A stretch of DNA of 5,954 bases from Peptococcaceae bacterium (GTDB lineage: Bacteria; Bacillota; Desulfitobacteriia; Desulfitobacteriales; Desulfitobacteriaceae): NCBI GenBank assembly GCA_031289815.1, contig JAITOS010000094.1, forward strand, positions 1 through 5,954, read 5' to 3'. Within the stretch, counting starts at the first letter, position 1, and every line of letters starts with the position of its first letter. Positions 1 to 4,590 of this stretch are shown here, piece by piece. The notes under the pieces were generated by a model. The model was not told where the DNA came from and did no database searches. It saw only the letters and a program-made list of their open reading frames with translations. The translations under genes were made by a program, and so were the position numbers.

Positions 1-990
1 GACCGGGACGACGATTATCGTCTTTCTCTGACGCAGGGAAGTTTTATCACCTTATCGAATCTCAGCGAACAAGAATTTCAGCGAATCATCGCTTGGCGTT
101 TGAGTCCGCTGTATATCTCGGTTCATGCCTGGGATCCGGAGACGCGTGCGCGGCTGATGGGCTGTCGGGCGGCGGGCAAACTGCCGGAGCAGATGCAGCG
201 GTTGGCGGCGGCGGGGCTGACGCTGCACGCTCAGATTGTGGTATTGCCGGAAATGAACGACGGCGACTGTCTGCGGCAAACGATCCTGAACCTGCGGGCG
301 CTGTATCCGGCGGTGCAGTCCATTGGCGTGGTGCCGGTGGGTTTGACCCAATACCGGCAGGGTCTGACGCCTCTGCGCGGCTTTACCGCGGAGGAAGCCG
401 CAAGTATTTTGGCGCAGGGGCAGGAGTGGCAAGCTGCCTGGCGTGCGGAAACCGGGCGGAGTATCGTCTATTATGCGGATGAATTTTACGTCCTGGCGGG
501 CTGGGATTTTCCGCCGCCGCCGATCTATGATGATTTTGCCCAGCTGGAAAACGGGATTGGGATGGCCAGCAAGTTTAGCGCGGAGATAGAAGCGGTGTGG
601 CCGTTTTTACCGGAAAAGGTACAGTCCCGGCGGGTGCATCTGTTGACCGGAACCTCCGCCGCGGGTTATTTTCATATCTGGGCGAAGAGGCTGCGGCAGA
701 GGGTTGTGGGACTGGAACCGGTGGTGCATACCATTGTCAATGAGTTTTTTGGTGCGACCGTTACCGCGGCGGGATTATTGACCGCCGAAGATATTGCGCG
801 GCAAACGTCTGATTTACAGGGTGAAGATTTTCTCATACCGCAGCTGATGCTGAAGGCCGGTACGAGAATATTTTTGGATGATCGTGATGTTGACTGGTTA
901 AGCGGTCAGATCCAGGGTCGGGCGATCGTGGTGGAGAATGAGGGCCGGTCGTTTTTAGAGGGACTATTAGGCAGTAAGTTGGAGGTGTAG
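1..990 (+). CDS. DUF512 domain protein (PDZ/radical-SAM-like family), 3' part only
   Basis: The frame is open from the first base, so the gene starts upstream; 329 codons are visible, ending in TAG. The fragment matches the C-terminal part of the DUF512 family, which in full-length members has an N-terminal PDZ-like domain and a cysteine cluster resembling radical-SAM enzymes. That cluster should lie just upstream of base 1 and is not seen here. Visible family landmarks, counted from base 1, are DDDYRLS near 3-9, HAQIVVLPEMNDG at 76-88, VVPVGLTQYR at 110-119, YADEFYVLAG at 158-167, YDDFAQLENGIGM at 176-188, a TGTSAA glycine-rich turn at 216-221, GLLTAEDI near 258-265 and MLKAGTRIFLDD at 283-294. 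The biochemical role of the family is not established; an Fe-S oxidoreductase function is often proposed. It lies six bases before der and its last codons contain the der ribosome binding site, so the two are probably co-transcribed and translationally linked. Confidence 0.9.
   Translation, partial: DRDDDYRLSLTQGSFITLSNLSEQEFQRIIAWRLSPLYISVHAWDPETRARLMGCRAAGKLPEQMQRLAAAGLTLHAQIVVLPEMNDGDCLRQTILNLRALYPAVQSIGVVPVGLTQYRQGLTPLRGFTAEEAASILAQGQEWQAAWRAETGRSIVYYADEFYVLAGWDFPPPPIYDDFAQLENGIGMASKFSAEIEAVWPFLPEKVQSRRVHLLTGTSAAGYFHIWAKRLRQRVVGLEPVVHTIVNEFFGATVTAAGLLTAEDIARQTSDLQGEDFLIPQLMLKAGTRIFLDDRDVDWLSGQIQGRAIVVENEGRSFLEGLLGSKLEV
981..987 (+). promoter_or_regulatory. Ribosome binding site of der, inside the upstream gene
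   Basis: GGAGGTG lies nine bases before the der ATG at 997. It overlaps the last codons of the DUF512 gene (stop at 988-990). This fixes the der start and suggests translational coupling between the two genes. Confidence 0.85.
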
Positions 991-996
991 CGGATA

Positions 997-2325
997 ATGA
1001 AACCCATCGTAGCCATCGTCGGCCGGCCGAATGTAGGAAAATCAACCTTATTTAACCGGATTGCGGGAGGTCTGGTGGCGATTGTAGAGAATCATCCGGG
1101 AGTGACGCGGGACAGGTTGTATCGCGAAGTAGAATGGTTGGAAAAAAAGTTTATTCTGACGGACACGGGAGGGATCGAATTTAAAGACGTCAGTACGCCC
1201 TTGTCCGTGCAAATGCGACGGCAGGCGGAATTGGCGATTGAAGAGGCGGACGTCATCATTTTTGTGGTGGATACCCATTCCGCGTTGACGCAGGATGATA
1301 TCCAGATCGCCCGTTTATTGCGCTCCTCCGATAAGCCGGTCGTTCTGGCCGCCAACAAGGTGGAGAATTTTTCCAAGGCTGAAGCGGAATTATTCGAGTA
1401 TTATGTATTAGGCTTGGGAGAGCCGATCCCGATCTCCGCCGTGCATGGCATGAATACCGGCGACTTAATGGATGCGGTGATCGCTAATTTTCCTCAAGAC
1501 GACGGCGAGGACGCCAATCCGGATGTGATTAAAATCGCGGTGATCGGCCGCCCGAATGTAGGCAAGTCCTCTCTCGTCAATACCCTCCTGGGGGAGGAGC
1601 GGGTAATTGTCAGCAGTATTCCCGGCACGACGCGGGACGCCATCGATACTTCCTTTGAACAGGATGGGAAGAGCTATATTCTCATCGATACGGCGGGAAT
1701 GCGGCGCAAAGGGCGGATTGAAGAACTGGTCGAGCAATACAGCGTTGTGCGTTCTCTGCGGGCGGTGGACCGTTCGGACGTCGTGCTGATGCTGCTGGAC
1801 GCGGAGGAAGGGATTACGGAGCAGGATAAAAAGATTGCCGGTTACGCGCACGAAGGCGGTAAAGGGATTATTCTGGTCGTAAACAAATGGGATCTGATCG
1901 AAAAAGATGATAAGACGATGAATCGCTTTGAAAAGGATATCCGTGAGGAATTGGGCTTTATGCAGTATGCGCCGACGATGTTTATATCAGCGAAGACGGG
2001 GCAGCGGGTGAACAAGATCCTGGATTTGGTGGATTTTGCCGCGGAACAAAACGCGACGCGGGTAGCGACGGCCACCCTGAATTCCTTGCTCCGCGAGTGG
2101 ACGCATCTTAATCCGCCGCCGTCCCATAAAGGCCACCGTCTGAAGATCTTATATGCGACCCAAAGCGGGGTAAAACCGCCAACCTTTGTCTTGTTTGTCA
2201 ACGATCCAGAATTAATGCATTTTTCCTATCGCCGTTATTTGGAAAATCATCTGCGGAAAGCGTTTGGTTTTGAAGGCTCGCCGATCCGGATGGTGATCCG
2301 GCAGAGAGACGAAGAAAAGGACTGA
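997..2325 (+). CDS. der: Ribosome-assembly GTPase Der (EngA)
   Basis: Der is an essential GTPase with two tandem G domains and a KH-like C-terminal domain; it binds the 50S subunit late in assembly in the cytoplasm. The 442-residue product has the usual family length. G domain 1: G1 GRPNVGKS at 9-16, G2 threonine T37 in PGVTRD, G3 DTGG at 56-59, G4 as NKVE at 120-123, G5 SAVHG near 147-151. G domain 2: GRPNVGKS at 184-191, PGTTRD at 209-214, DTAGMRRKGR at 231-240, NKWD at 296-299, SAKTG at 331-335. The KH-like domain covers about 350-442 and includes NPPPSHKGHRLKILYATQ at 372-389. The one small oddity is Glu in place of Asp in the first NKxD motif. The ATG start is supported by a strong ribosome binding site nine bases upstream. 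It is the middle gene of a tight cluster with the DUF512 gene and gpsA. Confidence 0.98.
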   Translation: MKPIVAIVGRPNVGKSTLFNRIAGGLVAIVENHPGVTRDRLYREVEWLEKKFILTDTGGIEFKDVSTPLSVQMRRQAELAIEEADVIIFVVDTHSALTQDDIQIARLLRSSDKPVVLAANKVENFSKAEAELFEYYVLGLGEPIPISAVHGMNTGDLMDAVIANFPQDDGEDANPDVIKIAVIGRPNVGKSSLVNTLLGEERVIVSSIPGTTRDAIDTSFEQDGKSYILIDTAGMRRKGRIEELVEQYSVVRSLRAVDRSDVVLMLLDAEEGITEQDKKIAGYAHEGGKGIILVVNKWDLIEKDDKTMNRFEKDIREELGFMQYAPTMFISAKTGQRVNKILDLVDFAAEQNATRVATATLNSLLREWTHLNPPPSHKGHRLKILYATQSGVKPPTFVLFVNDPELMHFSYRRYLENHLRKAFGFEGSPIRMVIRQRDEEKD

Positions 2326-2330
2326 GGAGG
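2326..2330 (+). promoter_or_regulatory. Ribosome binding site of gpsA, decides a GTG start
   Basis: GGAGG begins directly after the der stop codon (2323-2325) and ends nine bases before GTG at 2340. This supports GTG as the gpsA start; that start also places the nucleotide-binding motif at the proper N-terminal position. Confidence 0.85.
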
Positions 2331-2339
2331 GGGCGCGCA

Positions 2340-3320
2340 GTGGCGAGAGTCGCGGTATATGGGGCGGGAAGCTGGGGTACGGCTTTGGCAATCATCGCCG
2401 CCGGGGCTGGGCATGAGACGGCCTTAATCGGTCGTGATCCGCGGGAAATGGCGCGGATGAAGGAACGCCGGGAGAATGTGAAATATTTGCCGGGGGTGTG
2501 CCTGCCGACGGCGATCGAGCCGACGGTGGATTTGAGCTATCTGCAAGCGCCGCTGGTGATTCTCAGTGTTCCTTCCCATCAGATCAGGGAAGCGGTAAAA
2601 AAGGCCGGTCCCTATTTACAGCGGGGCGGCACGCTCGTCAATACCGCGAAAGGGCTGGAGGAACATACGCATCAGCGCCTTTCTCAGATTTTGGCAAGCG
2701 AGCTTCCGGAGCAGCGGATCGCGGTTCTGTCGGGTCCCAGCCATGCGGAAGAGGTAGGGAGAAATATGCCGACGGCGGTCGTAGTCGCCGCTGACAGCGA
2801 CATTGCCGGGCAAGTGCAGGAAATGCTGATGACGCCCGTCTTTCGTATTTATACGAATCGGGATATGGTTGGCGTCGAATTAGGCGGCGCGTTGAAAAAT
2901 GTCGTAGCGCTTTGCACGGGGATGGCGGAAGGCTTGGGCTTTGGCGATAATACCAAAGCGGCGCTGATGACGCGCGGTCTAGCGGAGATCGCCCGTTTAG
3001 GGGTGGATATGGGAGGAGATCCCCTAACCTTTGCCGGGTTGGCCGGGGTGGGAGATCTGATCGTTACCTGCACGAGCAAACACAGCCGCAACAGCCGCGC
3101 CGGTATCGCACTGGGTCAGGGAAAGCCGCTGTCTCAGGTTCTGGATGAGGTGGGGATGGTGGTCGAGGGCGTCCGGACGACCCGGGCAGCTTTTGAGCTG
3201 GCGCGGCTGCGGCATATTTCCATGCCCATCGTGGAAGAGGCGTATAAGATTTTGTACGAACAGGCAGATCCGCGCGCGGCGGTGACTCAATTAATGCAAC
3301 GGGATAAGAAACGGGAATAA
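2340..3320 (+). CDS. gpsA: NAD(P)-dependent glycerol-3-phosphate dehydrogenase
   Basis: GpsA interconverts dihydroxyacetone phosphate and sn-glycerol-3-phosphate in the cytoplasm, supplying the backbone for phospholipid synthesis. The product is 326 residues, normal for the bacterial family, with a GTG start. The N-terminal Rossmann motif GAGSWGTA spans 8-15. Other landmarks are LSVPSH at 75-80, NTAKGLE at 101-107 with conserved K104, SGPSHAEEV at 131-139, GALKNVVAL at 183-191 with the catalytic-type lysine K186, GLGFGDNTKAAL at 198-209, GVGDLIVTCTS at 236-246 with D239, SRNSRAG at 249-255 with the substrate-phosphate-type residues R250 and N251, and VVEGVRT at 274-280. It follows der by 14 bases and is probably the last gene of that operon. 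The acyltransferase gene plsY, which often lies between der and gpsA in clostridial relatives, is absent here. Confidence 0.97.
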   Translation: MARVAVYGAGSWGTALAIIAAGAGHETALIGRDPREMARMKERRENVKYLPGVCLPTAIEPTVDLSYLQAPLVILSVPSHQIREAVKKAGPYLQRGGTLVNTAKGLEEHTHQRLSQILASELPEQRIAVLSGPSHAEEVGRNMPTAVVVAADSDIAGQVQEMLMTPVFRIYTNRDMVGVELGGALKNVVALCTGMAEGLGFGDNTKAALMTRGLAEIARLGVDMGGDPLTFAGLAGVGDLIVTCTSKHSRNSRAGIALGQGKPLSQVLDEVGMVVEGVRTTRAAFELARLRHISMPIVEEAYKILYEQADPRAAVTQLMQRDKKRE

Positions 3321-3352
3321 GCGCGGAGAACAGAAGACGCCATACGCGTTGC

Positions 3353-4285
3353 TCAAATCGTATAAAACCACGCGTTGTCCTGTACAAACTCGACGTTGTG
3401 CATTTTGTCGTCCAGTTTAAATTGCAATTCGGGATTTTTTACGCTGACGCGGGTCTTTTCCGGAACGCTGCGCGTGATAAAGGCGTTGGAACCGATGACG
3501 ACGCCTTCGCCAATGACGGTGCCGCCGCCGAGAATCGAGGCGCCGGAGTAAATGGTCACGTGGTCCTCGATGGTCGGGTGGCGTTTCACACTGTGGAGCA
3601 GCTGACCGCCGCGGGTGGAAAGAGCGCCGATCGTCACTCCCTGATAAATCTTGACGAAGTTACCGATGATCGCGGTTTCGCCGATGACGATTCCCGTGCC
3701 GTGGTCGATGAATAAATGATGCCCGATGGTCGCGCCGGGATGGATATCAATGCCGGTCAGACTGTGCGCGTATTCGCTCATCATGCGCGGGACAAGCGGT
3801 ACGCCCAGCAGATAAAGCTCGTGCGCCAGGCGGTGGACCATAATGGCAAAAATACCGGGATAGGAGAGGATGATCTCGTCTCGGTTAAACGCGGACGGAT
3901 CGCCGTCATACGCCGCTTCAATATCGGTTGCCAGCAGGGAGCGTATGGCCGACAGGCGTCCGGCAAAGATATCACTCAGTTCCGTGGCGGAGGGCAGCGG
4001 TTCGCCGTCATTGTTATGGTACGGCAGCGCGTGTTCGATTTGCTTGGCGAGCGTATAAAGCACCTGTTCCAGCAAATTACCGATGTAATACTCCAGCGAG
4101 TCCCACCGCAGGGGCTTCTCGGAGAAATACCCCGCGAATATGATGCGCCGCAGATCCCCAATGATACGGATAATCGCTTCGCGGCTCAACTGACCGCTGG
4201 CCTCGATTTTTATCATGGACTCTTCTGTGCGATAGCTGTCCAGCAGGTTGGTCATCAACTGGTGTATACGTTCTTCAGGCATCAT
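3353..4285 (-). CDS. epsC: Serine O-acetyltransferase, EpsC family
   Basis: The enzyme transfers acetyl from acetyl-CoA to L-serine, the first committed step of cysteine synthesis; the product O-acetylserine is used by a CysK-type sulfhydrylase that is not in this window. Counting from ATG at 4285 the protein has 310 residues. An alpha-helical N-terminal part with GYFSEKPL near 52-59 and YYIGNLLEQVL near 66-76 is typical of the EpsC/SrpH branch, which is longer than E. coli CysE. The left-handed beta-helix hexapeptide region starts with GIDIHPGATIG near 178-188. Catalytic candidates by alignment with CysE are D180, H195 in DHGTG and H236 in RHPTIED. The C-terminus contains RVSVKNPELQ, also branch-typical. 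Start choice: GTG 4291, TTG 4288, ATG 4285 and ATG 4282 are consecutive in frame. ATG 4285 is preferred because the AAAGG at 4295-4299 lies nine bases from it, against only three from the GTG. It is convergent with gpsA and divergent from spoIVA, with its own promoter. Confidence 0.93.
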   Translation of the reverse strand: MMPEERIHQLMTNLLDSYRTEESMIKIEASGQLSREAIIRIIGDLRRIIFAGYFSEKPLRWDSLEYYIGNLLEQVLYTLAKQIEHALPYHNNDGEPLPSATELSDIFAGRLSAIRSLLATDIEAAYDGDPSAFNRDEIILSYPGIFAIMVHRLAHELYLLGVPLVPRMMSEYAHSLTGIDIHPGATIGHHLFIDHGTGIVIGETAIIGNFVKIYQGVTIGALSTRGGQLLHSVKRHPTIEDHVTIYSGASILGGGTVIGEGVVIGSNAFITRSVPEKTRVSVKNPELQFKLDDKMHNVEFVQDNAWFYTI

Positions 4286-4294
4286 CAACACCGG

Positions 4295-4299
4295 CCTTT
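4295..4299 (-). promoter_or_regulatory. Weak ribosome binding site of epsC
   Basis: Read on the minus strand this is AAAGG, the only purine-rich match upstream of the cluster of four possible starts. Its nine-base distance to ATG 4285 favours that start. The match to the anti-Shine-Dalgarno is partial, so translation may be modest. Confidence 0.5.
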
Positions 4300-4320
4300 A
4301 CATTTTTTTAAGATTTAAAT

Positions 4321-4349
4321 GCATAGTTAGCACACGTATATGATACATA
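4321..4349 (+). promoter_or_regulatory. Weaker second sigma-E-like promoter candidate for spoIVA
   Basis: GCATAGT (4321-4327) matches six of seven positions of the sigma-E -35 consensus KMATATT. After a 14-bp spacer, GATACATA (4342-4349) matches five of eight positions of CATACAMT, including the ATACA core. It overlaps the epsC leader and the dyad there. It is much less convincing than the site at 4444-4472. Confidence 0.25.
4336..4346. promoter_or_regulatory. Dyad at the predicted epsC transcription start (possible operator)
   Basis: GTAT and ATAC form a perfect inverted repeat around a three-base centre. A looser version extends over 4332-4350, with six of eight arm positions matching. It covers about +2 to +13 of the predicted epsC transcript, where a repressor could block initiation. 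It does not resemble an operator I can name, and AT-rich dyads of this size arise by chance. Confidence 0.3.
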
Positions 4350-4354
4350 TTAAC

Positions 4355-4383
4355 ACTATACCACGCTCTCAAGAGGTTGTCGA
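4355..4383 (-). promoter_or_regulatory. Sigma-A-type promoter of epsC
   Basis: On the minus strand the -35 element is TCGACA (4383-4378, five of six matches to TTGACA). The spacer is 17 bp and the -10 element is TATAGT (4360-4355, five of six matches to TATAAT). A TGG immediately upstream gives an extended -10. The expected start is near 4348, leaving a leader of about 63 nt before ATG 4285. The optimal spacing and position make this the clear epsC promoter. Confidence 0.75.
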
Positions 4384-4443
4384 GATGGGAAAAATAAATT
4401 TTGCGCCGCGTTAATCATTTGCATTTTTTTAAAATAAACACTG

Positions 4444-4472
4444 GCATATTCCTCCAAGACAGGCAATATACT
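4444..4472 (+). promoter_or_regulatory. Sigma-E-type sporulation promoter of spoIVA
   Basis: GCATATT (4444-4450) is a full match to the mother-cell sigma-E -35 consensus KMATATT. After 14 bp, AATATACT (4465-4472) matches six of eight positions of the -10 consensus CATACAMT. The expected start is near 4479, giving a leader of about 110 nt before the spoIVA GTG. In Bacillus subtilis spoIVA is known to be transcribed by sigma-E RNA polymerase, so element, spacing, direction and gene agree. Confidence 0.7.
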
Positions 4473-4485
4473 TATACTGCTGAAT

Positions 4486-4568
4486 GTGCTAGTCCAGCGA
4501 TCGCGATCCAGCACGAGGAGGTGGAAGGGAGATAAGGTGGGGGCCCTTCCCCAATTTTGGGACAGCAC
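4486..4568 (+). ncRNA. Structured leader of spoIVA mRNA (candidate cis-regulatory RNA)
   Basis: GTGCTAGTCC (4486-4495) can pair with GGACAGCAC (4560-4568) in nine Watson-Crick pairs with one bulged A at 4491. Nested inside, GGAAGGG (4523-4529) pairs perfectly with CCCTTCC (4544-4550) around a 14-base loop. A 10-bp palindrome GATCGCGATC lies at 4499-4508. Alternative pairings exist: 4486-4490 with 4510-4514, and 4539-4542 with 4549-4552. I do not recognise a known riboswitch class, and there is no T-run terminator, so any control would act on translation or RNA stability. The structure was read by eye without energy calculation. Confidence 0.4.
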
Positions 4569-4575
4569 TCAAAAA

Positions 4576-4582
4576 GGGAGGG
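4576..4582 (+). promoter_or_regulatory. Ribosome binding site of spoIVA, decides a GTG start
   Basis: GGGAGGG ends eight bases before GTG 4591. It supports that start over the in-frame GTG at 4537, as does the spacing of the ATPase motifs downstream. It is complementary, with one G-U pair, to 4545-4551 in the leader and could therefore be masked. Confidence 0.8.
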
Positions 4583-4590
4583 AAAAGCAA

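Larger units (their letters stand above)
4301..4435. repeat. Pair of 14-bp T-rich direct repeats flanking the epsC promoter
   Basis: CATTTTTTTAAGAT at 4301-4314 and CATTTTTTTAAAAT at 4422-4435 agree in 13 of 14 bases and lie 121 bp apart, one on each side of the epsC promoter. The low complexity means chance is a reasonable explanation. A-tract curvature or regulator half-sites are other options. Confidence 0.35.

Noticed and set aside
3321..3352. Hairpin CGCG/CGCG as a bidirectional terminator
   Set aside because: The stem is only four pairs with a 19-base loop, and no T-tract follows it on either strand.
3716..4318. A 200-codon open frame on the plus strand opposite epsC, with a further 105-codon frame just before it (3398-3715)
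   Set aside because: They lie entirely or almost entirely antisense to a well-supported epsC, show no recognisable domain and have no convincing ribosome binding site; they are by-products of its codon usage.
4497..4504. GCGATCGC, the HIP1 octamer known from cyanobacteria
   Set aside because: Only one copy was noticed, and the genes are clearly from an endospore former; a single eight-base palindrome says nothing about cyanobacteria.
4534..4546. T-box-like string AAGGTGGGGGCCC in the spoIVA leader
   Set aside because: It only vaguely recalls the T-box antiterminator core. There is no specifier stem, no terminator with a T-run, and spoIVA is not an amino-acid gene.
4558..4567. SpoIIID-like site (consensus WWRRACARNY) in the spoIVA leader
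   Set aside because: Two mismatches at constrained positions in a short degenerate motif; matches of this quality are expected by chance.
4537..4590. In-frame GTG at 4537 as an earlier spoIVA start, adding 18 residues
   Set aside because: Its only Shine-Dalgarno candidate is 14 bases away, while GTG 4591 has an ideal one and puts Walker A K30 and D97 at the same numbers as in B. subtilis SpoIVA.
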